A stretch of DNA of 64,000 bases from NCBI GenBank assembly GCA_026724425.1, contig JAIUCV010000005.1, positions 32,213,784-32,277,783 of the forward strand, written 5' to 3'. The notes below the pieces were generated by a model, which had not been told where the DNA came from, did not search any database, and saw only the letters and a program-made list of their open reading frames with translations. This document shows positions 12,790 through 26,469 of this stretch, in pieces. Numbering within the stretch: the first letter of the stretch is position 1; each line of letters begins with the position of its first letter. Origin of the DNA: Erythrophleum ivorense. Taxonomy: Eukaryota; Streptophyta; Magnoliopsida; Fabales; Fabaceae. The position numbers and the translations under genes are program-made.

Positions 12790-14060
12790 TTATTTCTTTT
12801 TTTTTTTTTTGAACTTGTATGAGATTAAGCATGAGCACTAGTCTAAAAGGGTTAATGAATTATGGAATTACATTGGACCTAGTGAAAGGAATCTGAATCA
12901 AAGTGAGACCAAAATGTGAAAATCACATAAGAAAAATAAAAAGTTGCTACAACAAAAAGTTTAGCAAGAGATGATTCAAAATAGGAGATTCCATGCTCAA
13001 AACATTTAAAGGCATAGGTAAATTAGAAGCACAAGGAAAGCTAGCCTCAAACTAGGAGGGCCACTTCAATGTAATGAAAGTTTTGGAAAGAAATACATAT
13101 CACTTATAGAAGTCTCAAAAAGGTAATTTATCTTTACAAAAATTAAAATTAAAAATGATTTTAGAAAGAGAATTTTTTTCTATCTCTAGTTATGTCTTAA
13201 ATGTGTTGTGAAAATTAATTCTTTTTAAGAAAAGAACATTTGAAATTAGGTAGGGAATTTTCTATGCCTAAGTTTGTCTCAGAGTGAAAATTATTTTGTG
13301 AAAAAAATAATTAATATTAGAGACTGATTCAAATCTAGAATTTGTCACCTCAAAGTTTTGAAATTATAAACAGAATTTTCTATCTCTAATTCTATCATGG
13401 AATTTTAAAAAAAAATACTAAGGTTAGACATGGATTTATAGGTGGAATTGTCCATATTAAATTTTGATTATAAAGATGGAATTTTCTGTCTTTATTTCTA
13501 TCTTCGAATATTAATGAGTTATTTCTTAAAAAATAATATTAAAAAAGGATTTCACTAAGGAATTTTCTATTTCAAAATATTCTGAACATAATTCTACATT
13601 TAATTCTATTTTAGAATTTTTCTATTTTAGAATTTTTTTGTGTGAGAAGAAAGTAATCACACTAATTTGTTCTAAAAATATTCTTACAAGTTAACCAAAG
13701 AATTACACTCTAAGAGCAAATCCTAAAACACCATAAGTATACCATATAAATTCTAAGTACAACTATGTTATGGGGGGGTACTAGCGATAAGTAACTCGAT
13801 CAACACAATGAAGTCAAACTTGCTTTTAACAGGGCCTAAGATAAGCATGGAAATTGTAACATCATCATTCTAGTTCATCTCATGCTTTTGAATAGTATAA
13901 TTGCATGAATCATAGAGATTTCCCATAAGAAAAAAGCAAGAAAAATTAGATTTTTCTTTGCGTTTCGTTATATCTAAAAATTTATTTCAGTGTCACGTGG
14001 ACCGTGTGAGCTCATATTATGTATCCTCTTATTTAATCATATCATTACAACTCATTTACA
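12790..14060. repeat. Spacer between inverted copies, with CACTA-like subterminal repeats
   Basis: Between the two arms, 13,140-13,640 is full of short repeats of the type GAATTTTCTATCTCTA and their variants, spaced by tens of bases. Similar repeats recur at 17,990-18,400. This is the texture of subterminal regions of CACTA elements. It may be the left part of the CACTA element whose transposase starts at 19.6 kb, split by insertion of the right arm. No clear terminus was found. Confidence 0.35.
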
Positions 14061-14069
14061 ACTCAAAAG

Positions 14070-17000
14070 CATGCGTACAACTCGTGAAAACCGAAATGGG
14101 GCATAAAACATGAAGACTCATACTTAGCTAGAATTAGCCTCATTTCTAGGCAAATTTTGGAAAACCATAACTAAATCTATAAAAATCAAAATCATGTGTT
14201 CTTAGTTATTTTAGAAATCTTGAGATGTCTAATTCATGTTAAAAATATGTCCAGAGCATAAAATTCATTACAGAGGAAGTTTGATATCTGAAAATGTCCA
14301 GAGGTCGCTGCTGCTTGGGCTACTATTTCAGATTACTGATACAAATTTTTAAAATTCATAACTAATTCTATAAAAATTTAAATCACACAAATTCAATCAT
14401 TCTAGAAAGCTACAAATGTTATATTTATGCTAAAAATAATTCCAAAATGAAACAAATACGTTTAATAATTGGAAATCCATGGAACAGTGATTGGACTCCT
14501 GGAGCGCCACTGCTACTGACAGCCAACTTCAAAAATGTATAACTCTTTGCTCAGACCTCCAAATGAGGTGATCTCGGTGGCCACAGAAATCTTATGATCT
14601 CTAGTTTATACTTGTAAAGCATTAGATGCCATTTTCCCATTGGATGACACAGAATACAAATCTGCCAGTGTAAACAGTGCACATACCAGAAACCATGAAA
14701 ATTGCCAACTTTGAAAATTCATCAAATATTATGTAGACCTCTGAAAATTATGATCTTTATCTTTTCAAAAAGCTCTTAATGAGACCTAATTGCATGTCAA
14801 ATTTCAAATCAAGACTAACTCGTTTGATGAAAAAGTGATTTAGGGTTCCATAATAGTCAATTTTGGCTCCATATAGGGTACCAAAGTTGCTAAATGGATT
14901 TCTCTTAGTCTTAGTACCTTTTGGGTAAGTCTAAAAGTACATTTAAGACTTGTGTGAGTTGTTTAAATGGTCCCAAATCTCATATATCTCATTTTGGCTT
15001 TCTCACCCACACTTATGCACATTTACATCAAACTTTCAAATTACATAATTTGGCATTACATACTCAAATTGTATTCTAGAGCTCATACATCATATTCATA
15101 GTTATAAACATCACATAATTGAATATTTATACATGTCTCAAGGTTCATAACACATTTACAATATCATATACATCAAGAGACAAAATTATGATTTCAAAAT
15201 GGCTAAAACTAGACATAAACTTGTCATTTTTCCTTCTTCATTGATGTTGGCTCCCTTTACCATAGTTACTTGGTCCACCTAGCATGTTAGATCATTGGAG
15301 AGGAGAGGATGAGATTCAAAGAATCCCAATAGCTCATCTCCCATTCAATCATACATAATATATGTAAAGCAAGCCTTAAAAATGCATGCATGGACATAAT
15401 ACAAATCATAAGCATTCAAGAAGCAAGCTTAGCATGTGAACAAGCTATACAAATCATTCAAGAGCTCACCAAGTGTTTAGATTGGCCTCACACTTCTCCT
15501 TATGGATTTTGGACTTGCTTCACCTATTCTTTAAGCAATTTGGACTCAACCATACTCTTGGGAGCCCCCTTTACTTTTGGGAGACTCTTTACTTTGTCTC
15601 AACCAAGATCAAGGGTTCTTGGCTCATCTTCACCATAGTGAAGAGTTTTTGGCCTCTCCACACTCAAGCAAACTCAAGAAACATCACACATCCACTTGAA
15701 AACATAACATGACATCATGAAATCATGGCAAACAAGATCATGCTAGCATACTTTTCATGGCTTGAAAATACACATACACACATTTTAAAATAAGCTAAAC
15801 ACACATTCATGCATGAGAGAAGGTGGAGAGAGCTACCTTGCTTGCATTCACACACTTTTTCCTTAGGCCTTAACTCCTCTCCTTTGACCTCACACACCCA
15901 AGAGAGTGGAGATCATTTCTCTTGGCCTATATACATCATATGGAAGCTAATTACACTCTTGAAACAAGCTAGGACATTAAACTTATATTTAAGAACATAC
16001 TTGGTTCCATAAGTCACATAATGGTTTCATAAATAGTCTATTGAAGCAATCATCATGATTCAAGTTCTTGGCTCCATTCTCTTTTCATTCCTAGACCTCT
16101 TGACCTCATTTAAGGTCCTTGGAGCCATTACATATTCATTTACAAAAGCCTAGACACAAGTTGCTTTATAAGGTCACATTATGGAAGTCATTACTTCATC
16201 TCCCAATCCATGGCTTCTAAATTTTTTTCAAGGGTTCCTCCCACCTTCTACCATCATATAAAGTCTCAAACCAAGGCTAGAATAAATTAAAACACTCTCT
16301 AACCCCTCCATTTGTCCTAGGCCGACATTATGGAAACATTTGGGGTTCAAGAGGTTTTCAATTTTTTCTTGATGGGAAAGCCACTTGGGAGGCTTCTTAG
16401 GAGTCTTAGGAACTCAAACAAACACTCATATATGCTAGGGAATACATGAATCAAATCAGTTTTTACAATCCCTTCAAATGCACTACACTTTTTCTACTTA
16501 GAGTTTATTAGTTTTTCTTGTAATTTCTTTGCTTTCTTAGATGGGAGGTGCATGTGGGAAGCTCTCTAAGGGTCTTAGGAGTATGTTTAAACATTTAATT
16601 AAGCCTAAGAACATTCTATAAAATCATATTTGCAATGGAGTATTTGGATCCCTAATGGTTCCATCTTATTTTCTAATGCTCCTTTCTTGATTCTATTGGT
16701 TCCTTCTTAATCTTTGCCACCTAAAACCCCTAATCCCTCCATGAATTGGGTAGAAAATAGCCCCTAAGAATTGGGCTTATGGTGGCCAAATTCATGCAAG
16801 AGGAAGGGGGAGGAAGAAACTACCAAAGAATGGAAGTTTTACCTTGTTTTCTTGCTTCCTTTGGCTTGTTCTTCCACTTGGTTGACTTGCTCACTCAAAT
16901 TTCGAAATTTTCCTCTCTGTTCTACCCCCAAAACAATACCCAAACTCTCTATTAAAATCATAGAAAGAAAGCTTGAGAGGAGAGAAGCAAGTTTCAAGAA

Positions 17001-17690
17001 GGAAGGATATGGAATTTCTTAAAGTTTCTTACCTTTATCTTGAATTTCTTCCTCCAAAATCTTCCTCCTCTTGTGCGCCTAAGAAGGGCAACTTTTCCTC
17101 TAGTTTTGGATAGAAGTAAGTCGGTCTTAGAGAGGAGAGAAAGAACGTGACATATAAAGACCCTTTTTGAAGCTTCCTTTAACACTTTAATACCAATTTT
17201 GCCCTTCGTTCTTGCATTTTCATTTCTCCTTTGTTTTAGTTTCTTTTTTAGAACTGTCTTTTCCATCATAACAAATAGGTTCCCAATTTAATAAAATACC
17301 TTTAGAATCACTCAAATCGGAGTTAAAACCCTTCCGAACGAATCGATCAAAGTCCGAGTCAACCAACATTGAAAAACATCCACCGGAGGGGATTTAACTG
17401 TCTCAGGGCTTTCTATGATTTTCAGGGCCTCTGAGAACCCCGGAGAACTCAAAACTTTCATTTAAAAAGCCCTCCTGTATGTTTTCCAAAAAGTCCCCTT
17501 ATTTACGAAAATGTCATTGACCTTTCGGCAAATTTGTTGAATCACTCTGACCCCAGTTTTTGGGCAACTCAAGGCTCAAATCCTTATTTTCTATTATTTA
17601 AAATTTTATCATAATTTTAGTTGGCCCCAATTCCTTCTATTTCAGGGACTTCCTTTTATATTTGGTTCATTTCTGACGTTTACGGAGAAA
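14070..17690 (-). repeat. Right copy of the ~3.5 kb inverted repeat (probable long LTR)
   Basis: Read on the minus strand it matches the copy at 9.29-12.78 kb from end to end in the same order: GGGGTTCTCAGAGGCCCT at about 17,433, TATA-like TCTTTATATG at 17,151-17,160, AAGAGGAGGAAGA near 17,065, TTTGAATCTCATCC near 15,315 and TGTGTCATCC near 14,645. This copy is the more GC-rich and has fewer apparent indels in the 17 kb part. It has no coding domains. It is interpreted as an LTR or LTR-bearing remnant inserted in the opposite orientation to its partner. Confidence 0.7.
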
Positions 17691-17989
17691 CCGAACATCG
17701 TGTTTCTCACGTTTACGAAGGAACTAGATGTTATAGAAATCATTCATTGAACCTCATACAAAGAACTAACATCGCAACTTGTTCAAATATCTCTAAACAG
17801 GATGACTTTATGCACAACAAGCCACCATAATCAGGGGCTTTCTCGGCTTTGTAAGGTAACATGACTTAAAGCTATCTTTTTGTTTGAGCTATTCTAATAA
17901 GAAATGAAAATATAATTAATTAGCAACCCAAAATTTATTCCTATAAGAATTTAGGCGTGTAGTAGTCAAATTTTATGAGTTACAAATTT

Positions 17990-18400
17990 TGAAAGTATAG
18001 AATTATTTTTTTTAATAGACACATGATATTTTTCAAAGTTAATTGTAAATTGATGAGAAGAAAAAGGTTGAATTTTATTTTTGAAAATAAAGACATAAAT
18101 TTTGGTTTAAAAAATCTCATGAAAAATAAAAATTGCTTTAAAAAAAGAAAATTTGAAAATAGAAGCAGAATTTACTATATCTAATTTCACCTCAAATGGA
18201 TTTAGATGTGGAATTTTTTTCTAAAAAATTTTGGAATTAGACAAGGATAATTTTTTGTCTCAAGTTTCATGCCAATAAAATGAAAACATCATTTTTAACT
18301 TTCTTGTTAAAGATGAAATTTTTTTTCTCAAATTCCATATGTAATATAAAAGCAATGTCATTTACTTTAAAAGTTAGAGATGAATTTCCATGCTAAATGG
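17990..18400. repeat. CACTA-like subterminal repeat region
   Basis: This holds short recurring motifs around GGAATTTTTT, AGATGAAATTTT and TCTCAAATTCCAT in both orientations, resembling 13,140-13,640 and, more loosely, 26,470-27,066. Its position upstream of the CACTA transposase fits a left subterminal region, though no CACTA terminus adjoins it. Confidence 0.35.
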
Positions 18401-18419
18401 TGTTGTTTGCTCCCACACT

Positions 18420-19630
18420 AATTTTACCCTTAATTTCCTTTCTCCTTTGACACTTCTTTACTTTGTAAACCTAAGTCAATGAAAGGAAGAGAAGCAAACC
18501 ACCCATTTACCCTTTTCCCCCTTTTCATTTTATCATTTCATCAATAAGATCACTTGCTAAAGAAGATTTCGTGGAATAAAGTTCATTGAGATTATTGCTA
18601 CAAGAAATTGAGAACAACCTTCCCTCATTCAAACTATTGGTGTGTTCTTGCCTTTTTTAATTTCTATTAACTACAACTTTCAAAGGATGAATATTTTAAA
18701 GTTTCTAATTTTGTTCATGATTGGGTTCATTCAAGGTTAGGTATATTGCCCTATAGTTCTGTTTTCTTGAAGTTGCTTTAAGTGTAATTTTTTTCATCGA
18801 TCCTACACTAATTTTTCAGCTTATTAGTTGGTTGATCTAAAGATTCTTTCATGGGAAATTTTGAAATTAATTTTCATTTTAATGGTTGAGTGTAACTTTA
18901 GAATTTTTCTTTTTCTTTTTTGTTTTATTATTAATATAAGACTCTGGAGAGAAACATTGAATGTCATATTTATTAATCTTCAAGTTTTTAAATAAACCCA
19001 CATTAGAAAATGTACCAATCCTACTCCTTATAGAGTTTGTGCTTCTAAATCTATATGGATTCTCTTATTGTAGTACTAAATCTCTATAGAAATAAGACTT
19101 ATATATGATTAGTTCTAACTTATTTAAGATTTGTCTTATTATAATACTAAATCATTTAGAGGTATGATAGATTTGATGACCCATTTAGTATTACAATAAG
19201 GCAAACTTGGGTGTCCCTATTTCAATAAATTTTATAGTTTAATGCTAACTTTGTTGATTTTTTGCACTTTTGTAAAATGAATTAGCTTTGAAATTTTTGT
19301 AAGGTGTTAGTATATAAGTTAGTTAGTTAGAGTAAATTTTTCTTGAATTTTTTAGTTGATTTCCTTAAGTAGAAATTTTCACTTCTGTAGTTTGTGTAGT
19401 AGTTGTTTTGCTATTTTTTTATTATGGTTACTTTAGTGCATAGATGTAGGGTGTATTGATTTTTTTGATTTGTTGCTTGTAATTAACTCGTTTATCTTAG
19501 GAAGTTTTAATTTTTTTGATGTTTCTTATTAATTGGTAGTTAAATTTTCAATTTTTAAAATAAGCATATGGATTTGTTGACTTACTAGTTCTCCTTATCT
19601 ATCAATTTGTTTGGCATATAGGTAAAGATC
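18420..19630 (+). other. Leader region of the CACTA element
   Basis: This non-coding region precedes the transposase pseudogene. It contains one motif three times: CTTATTGTAGTACTAAAT at 19,064-19,081, a variant at 19,135-19,152, and a near-perfect inverted copy at 19,183-19,200. Nothing else was recognised. Confidence 0.4.
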
Positions 19631-22600
19631 ATGCATGTGCCAAAAAATCAAAGTTGGATGTATAATAAAGCAAGTCCTCATTGGGTAGGAGTGATAGATG
19701 AGTTTTTAAAAGGTGTTGATGAGTTTGTTGATAATGTTATTAATTGCTAGCATTTTTGTTCAGGGGAAAGATTAGGTGTCCCTGTGTGAAGTATAAATGC
19801 AAGAAACATTTAGTTCTTGGTGAGGTGAAGAAGCACCTTTGTATGCATGGATTTAGGCCTAACTATTATTAGTGGACTTGTCATGGCAAAGCATTGCCTA
19901 GGTGTTCCCCTATGGTATATCCTACACCAAGTGAACAATTCATTTCCTATAGGGCTATTGGGGAATAGTTGAACTAGTTTGAAGGTAAGGTGATGGATGT
20001 GGCCAAACCAAGCTTTAGGGATAATTGTTAGCAAATGGTGGATGAGTCACCAAATCTTAAACCCAAGCATTCTATGACATGTTGAATGCAACACAAGCCT
20101 CTTTGTAGGAAGGGTATACTAGTCACTATAAACTTTCTACAACTATAAGGATGCTCAACATTAAGGCAGACTATAACATCCTTGAGTAGTGCTATAATGA
20201 CATCATGGAACTTAAATTAGACCACGCCCTCAAATAATCAAATGCCTATGAATTTGTATAGAACAAAGATAATGGTGCCAAAATTAGGTCTTGATTATAT
20301 AAAGATTGATTGCTATGTTAATTGGTATATGCTATATAACAAGGATGACTTGAATGAAACCTATTGTAAGTTTTATAGGTGTGCTAGGTATATATCAAGA
20401 AGGATTAGTCATGGGAGGTGTAGGAGGTTGCAAACAAAAAACTATGCTTCTTACCATTAATTCCAAAACTTCAAAGATTATTTACTTATGAAATGGTAGC
20501 TAAGTAAATGAGGTGGCACTTTGATAACTGTCAAGATGTTGGTGTATTATCTTATCCTTCTAATGAAGAAGTGGATAACTTGAGGGCATTCACTCTCAAA
20601 TATAACCCGAAAACACCTTTTTTCAACAACCATTGATACTTCCTTCATATAAGTCACCCATATCGAAAAACTGAAAACTCTTTCTTTAAGAACAGAGAGG
20701 AGAAATCACTACCTCCCTTGCGGTTAGATGGCAAGCAAGTTTGGGAAAGAATGTGCAATGTTCCTAAGGTCACTAAGTGTAGATAGGTTATGCAACATGA
20801 AGGGTATGAGGTTACACACAATTGGATGAAATATAATATATTTTGGGAGTTATTGTACTGGAAAGCAAACCTCATTCAATGTAACCCTAATGTCATACAT
20901 GGGGAGAAGAATCTATTTGGCAACATATTTTACACCATCATAAATGTGAAAGGAAAAAAAAAAAACAAAAGACAATGTTAAGGTTAGGATAGACATTCAA
21001 GAATATTGTTGATGTAGATAATCAAAATTTGTTGGATGTGAGGGTAAACTTATGAAACTCAAGGCACAATATGCCGTTAGTATTGAACAAAAACAAGTTA
21101 TTTATTAGTGGGTAAAGAACATGAAGATCCTTAATGGGTATGCATTAAATCTAACCTGATGCATGGATTTAAAAGAGGCAAAGTTGTATGGCCAAAAAAG
21201 TCACAATTGTCATGTGTCCATGGAATGCTTGCATCTTATTATCTTGAATGCTTTAACTAAAGTTACTTGGAATCCTTTAACTAAGCTAAGTCTATTCTTC
21301 AAAGAACTTTGTACCACTACCTTGATAATGGGTCAATTGGACTTGTTGGAGTAAAACATAAGTGTGACATTATACAAATTAAAGAAGATCTTTCTCCCAA
21401 GTTTCTTTGACTTAATAGAACACCTACCTATACATTTAGCATACGAAGCTAATGTTAATGGACTAATTCACTATCAATGAATGTATCTATTTGAGAGATA
21501 ATGAAAATATTCTAAATTATAACTAGATCAATATAGGATAAATAAAGCTCACGTTCCCTATCATTGCTTTTTTAACTTGGGTTTTGCCATGCCTTTAAAA
21601 TGAAAGTAAAAAAACAAGGGTAATGTATAAGGCTCTATATGTGATATGTAAAACCTTGCTTTATTTCTATATTTAAATACTATCTTAAATAAATAATTAA
21701 CAGCATTCACCTATAAAAGCTATTAAATAATGATAGATACTAAATACTTTACTAAATGTTTAAATAAAATAATTAACATTTCCTAATATCTACTATCTAA
21801 TTAAATCATCAATATGTTAAACATCCTAATTCATTAAATCTCATCTAAGGGTATACAATAAATCCACATATTAAATCCAAATAAAAGTAATTTTGCTGTG
21901 TAACACTAAAAATATCCCAAATAAAATATTACATAATATAAATCTCTTAACACAACTTGAATTAATGTAGTTTAATTATTACATCATCTCTAACACAATA
22001 TAACTCAATAACATATTTATCATGTTGCTTTCTTTTACTACTATCCATCCTTTTACCTAAAATACCAATTTAGAAAAAGTGTAGATAAGATAAAATCTCA
22101 ATAGCTAGTGGAGTTATAAAGCGACATTCCAACCATAAAGATAAAGCTCTTCATAATCACTTTAGTTCTATAAAGCACATGCATTTTTCATTACTTTTGC
22201 TATGTGAACCATCAAACCTTCACAATCATTTTCATAAATTCATTTTAGAAAAAAATCATTTTTATTTTCTAAATTCATTTTGAACCCCTATTGCTCCTTG
22301 TAAAATCCACTACAAGCCATGGTTTGAAAACCGTATGCTTCACCTTTGGTATTACAGGTAAGACTCCTAAAATACCCTTGCCCAATACCATCCTTGAACA
22401 GTCCTAACATATCATCAATACTCATGGTGAGCAATCACACAAACAATGGCCACTCTCAAGATGCAAGCGTGCACACCTTATCCAATCATCATGTCATAGT
22501 TCACAACTTATGAAATTAACTATCTAAGGAGAACAAAATATAACATCAACATTTCTCATAATATAACATTTCCTTTGTCTTTCCTTTGGGCTACAACCCA

Positions 22601-25316
22601 TAAGTAACATCTCATAGCATCAACATAAGCATATATTTGAAAATATCACATAGCAATTAAAAATTCTTTTACTTCAAGAATACAACATCATTTTATAAAT
22701 CCATCAATATGTTGCATATAAATAAATATTTCCAATAAATCACTTCCATCAAATTAATTTCCAACAAATCAATTTCATTAATCTCTTGAAGTATAATAAA
22801 CAAATTTATAAATCCATCTCATAAAATATGAGAAAGCATTTAGACTTATGTTTATGGACACTAGCTACCTTGCAAAGATGCCCATACAAACCAAACAACT
22901 CCAATAGGTCACAAGCTAACAATCTACAATATTAAATTAAAAGATATAAATTACATAATTTCTAATATTATGTAATTCACTAATTAAACTAATATAAGCT
23001 ATCTACTTACCAAATAAACAATTCCTTTAAGCTAAATCTCCACATAGATCATGTCACTCGTATCACTAACACCTTGCTTTAATGTTTTCCAATCATGACC
23101 AACCATCAAGAATACATCTAATTACCTAATATAATCCATTAAGTATATGAAATAAAAGTTACATAATAAGAATCATACCTTAATTCACTCCTTAATACAC
23201 TTTCAAGTCTCTTAGGAATTTTATCAAATACCTTGAGCCCACAATAAATTAACTAAATTAAATTTAATATTTAAGTAACCACTAAATCAATAGAAACTAG
23301 CAAATAAAGTATAATTTATGCCTCTAATGATCTAAACAATCCCTTAAGAATAAAAAATCACCAACTCTTCAACCTTCGCAATTCAACATCAACCAAATCA
23401 AATTCCAATTAGTTTAAAAAAACAAATTTAAGAGAAGTAGATTAAATGTTTCTTATCACCTTGGCTAATTCCCATAAGAACCTTTTAAGCTCAAAGCTTA
23501 GCATCAATGGACTTCCTCTAGTTTTTAAATCCACTTGCTCACTCTAGCTCACAATAGTCAACTTCTTTCTCCCTCTCTCTTAGATGGATGACTAATTAGG
23601 GGCATATTTTCAAAATTGAAAAAAAATGAAAAAAAAAAATAAAGGATTACCTTGGTTAAATGTTTAGGTGGCTTTAGGTTATAAATCATGGGTTAAGTTT
23701 ATTTAAAAATTTATTATTGGGCTATAGTAATTCACTTAAAATTTATGATTGGGTTTATTTATTTATTCTAATTAATTAAACCATCAAGCCTTTTATTTAT
23801 TTTTCGATTATCATCTAAACCCAAATAAACATATTAACCCACCTATCTTATTTCCCAAAATAAATTAAATTCCTATCATCCAAATTAAATCCAAAAGATT
23901 TTATGATCACTAAAATGATAAAATACTCAATAAATATTTCCTCTACAATTAACACCATTTTATTAAATAATAATTGTTTAATATAAAAATCTCCAATAAT
24001 TCTTTAATTACTAAATCATGTATTTTATTATATAATATAAAATCTCTAATAGCTCCTTAATTAATTTATCTTAATTAATTTAATAATACATGATGTTACA
24101 TGAGGCCTACATAATTGAGGAGATTGCTACTTTTTTGCTCACATTACTTTAAGTTACATGTTCACTCATGTTGATAATTTCAACTTTTAACCATTTGGGT
24201 CAGCCAATTAGAGAATGCAAGTTTTGTTTCCTATGTGAACGTGAAGTGGCCACTATCACAAAATATGCTCTTATAAATCGTGATAAAGTGCAACTTTATC
24301 TAAAGTAAGTGTTATCCTACCAAGAAACAATATTTAATGTTGTATTAGGGTAGTTGGCATACAATTGACACAACTTTTGCATGCAACTTATTTGTGGAGG
24401 CTTTAAATGCTTCCATCCATTAAATTACTAATGTCGAGGTAGATTAACTAATTGATTCCAAGTTCCTTTCATGCTTCTGAGAACATGTAAGAAGTTTATA
24501 AATCACATGGTGTGAATTATCACTAGATCAAAAAATTCACACACAACTTGAATATTTATATTATATAGGTTTTAAACCTTGCCAATAATATGATGAATCC
24601 ATTTGTATAAGATGTTGTCCAGGGTCCAAAGAGAAAATACAAACATTTCCTATTTATTTTTGTTAATGGGTAGTTCCATACAAATGTCTGGAGCCTTCAT
24701 AAGTCTATGGTAAATAATGGTGTATCCATGAAAGGAACTACTTATAGACAATTAGAAAGTGAATGCTATGTCTTTCTACAAGAAGTTGTGCAAATTGGAC
24801 ATACAAGTCTATTAACGAAGTGAATTGTTTTGTTCAATTATTAATGGTTTGATCCAACCCTTGACCATGGTATAAGGATTCATAAACAATATGGGATTGT
24901 TAAGACTCAAGTATCAAAGAGGTATAACAAGTATGACCCATTTATTTTTGCATAGCAAGCAATGTAAGTGTACCACACATTATCTTGCAAGTTGTGGCAA
25001 GGCTAATTGGTTGGCCATTATTAAAATTAAGGCTAAAAGCACCATTAATGCTCCTACAAGTAAAATTGACACTAGTGCATATCATTGCAATGGACTAGAA
25101 GTCATCTCGCTAGCAATCATTTAGAATGATGAACTCTTAACTTTGTAAGACAAGGAAGGTGGCTATGAAGAAGTAAAGACAATCTTGACCAATGGAGCCA
25201 CGATTGAAAGTGAATATGAACTCCTCTCTCAATTAGATGATGAAAAAGATGATGAAGGTGATGATGATAGTGCAAATCCCAATGAATCTAGTTCTGAAGA
25301 GGAGAATTTGTTATAG
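19631..25316 (+). pseudogene. CACTA (En/Spm) transposase pseudogene, TNPD-type
   Basis: This is the decayed first gene of a CACTA element. It opens at ATG 19,631 with the hallmark N terminus (QSWMYNKAS, then a transposase-associated zinc-binding segment CPCVKYKCKKH...HLCMHGF). A cysteine-rich block follows at 20,242-20,460 (GLDYIKIDC...MLYNKDD). The alignment then jumps at about 20,640 from RWHFDN...YPSNEEV to LPPLRLDG, so most of the catalytic core is missing. Later come IHGEKNLFGNI (20,895-20,930; the family has MHIEKNV), a DUF4218-like segment at 21,163-21,480 (LYGQKSHNCHVSME, FFKELC), a 2.5 kb insertion, and a C-terminal part at 24,110-25,316 with the acidic tail DDEKDDEGDDD. Many stops and frameshifts interrupt it. 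It cannot encode active transposase. Confidence 0.8.
21620..24105 (-). mobile_element. Probable solo LTR inserted in the CACTA transposase
   Basis: Transposase similarity stops near 21,520 and resumes near 24,110 with an IIEE...FCSHYF-like segment. The 2.5 kb between them is non-coding and AT-rich. Read on the minus strand it begins TGTAACATCATG (24,105) and can end ..CCTTATACA near 21,625, which fits the TG..CA ends of an LTR. A 5-bp target duplication was not recognised, so the exact ends are uncertain. Confidence 0.45.
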
Positions 25317-25479
25317 ATGTTTCATATAGATGTTGCATAAGGTACATGTATGGTCTATATGCATTTTCATGTGTTATATACATTTTGTAATTAACCTTAT
25401 CTATTTGTTGTATTAATAGTAAGTTTCAAAGTTTTTACCATATATATGCATTATGTGTGTAACTGTGGTTTTGTATGTG

Positions 25480-26240
25480 TAGATGATAGGTGGATGCATA
25501 GGACAAGGTTAAGGACATATGGCTCAATCCAAATAAGGGAGGCTAGGTGCTGGACTTGGCTTTACTTTCACTATCTAAGCCACCTCATCTTCTGACATCT
25601 AGTTTACCTCATATCTTGCCATCCCGCCTACATCTTTTCTTGTTATCGCACCCAATTGTAATATGTTTGAGTAACTATTACTTTATTTTTTTTAATATGT
25701 TTGGTCAACTACAATGGAAAATCATGATTAATTGTATGGGAAGTTTTATTTTTCTGCTTGTAATTTCATTTATTTATATTATTTGTTGTAGAATTGATCA
25801 TGAACTAGATTGGTTATCCTTGTGAGCTTGACTATATGAGGCTCAAGGCTCAGGCATCATCTACCACTAGATCAGTTGGTTCTTATGCCTTTACTATGGA
25901 TACTACCTTCTAGTTAGAGACTATGGATGGTAAGAATAAGAAAGGGAAAATTTTTAGCATAGGATCAAAGGGCCCCAACATTGGTTCTTCTTCCATTGGG
26001 AGTGGCAATTATACACCTCACTCAGGCTCCATCTATATTTTGATGTCGAGTTATAGAGGCGTATATCCTAAGAGACTATATCACTTAAGCAGATAGTTGT
26101 TGAGCAGACCCAAGTGATCACATCTCTTAAATGCATTATCAATAAGGTCATTATTCATATCCATCTAGACCTTATTGAGGAAAAACTAGCCATAACTAAG
26201 GATGTGAAACTGCAAGAACCCTCCACCTAGCTTATTAGGA
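25480..26240 (+). pseudogene. Remnant of the second CACTA gene (TNPA-like region)
   Basis: Downstream of the transposase, a proline/serine-rich segment at 25,547-25,680 and a later Ser/Gly-rich frame at about 25,835-26,230 occupy the place where plant CACTA elements carry their second, poorly conserved protein. Stops and shifts break it. The assignment rests mostly on position and composition. Confidence 0.4.
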
Positions 26241-26469
26241 TGAACTTTGTTTTATTTTATATTTTTTTCCTTTTCAAATAATTTGGATTTTGACTTTGTT
26301 GACACATTTTATTGTCACATTTATTATTATTATTTTACTAGGTTTTGATTCACATTTATTTTAAATTATGACTATATTTTTATTGCTTATGTACATCATT
26401 TTCACATTGTTATGCAATTGTGATTATATATGTTATTAGATAATAATAATGTATAGGCTTGAATTTGAA

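Noticed and set aside
18590..18610. TTGCTACAAGAAATTG as the CACTA left terminus
   Set aside because: It lacks the CAC start, and subterminal repeats lie left of it rather than right, so the polarity is wrong.
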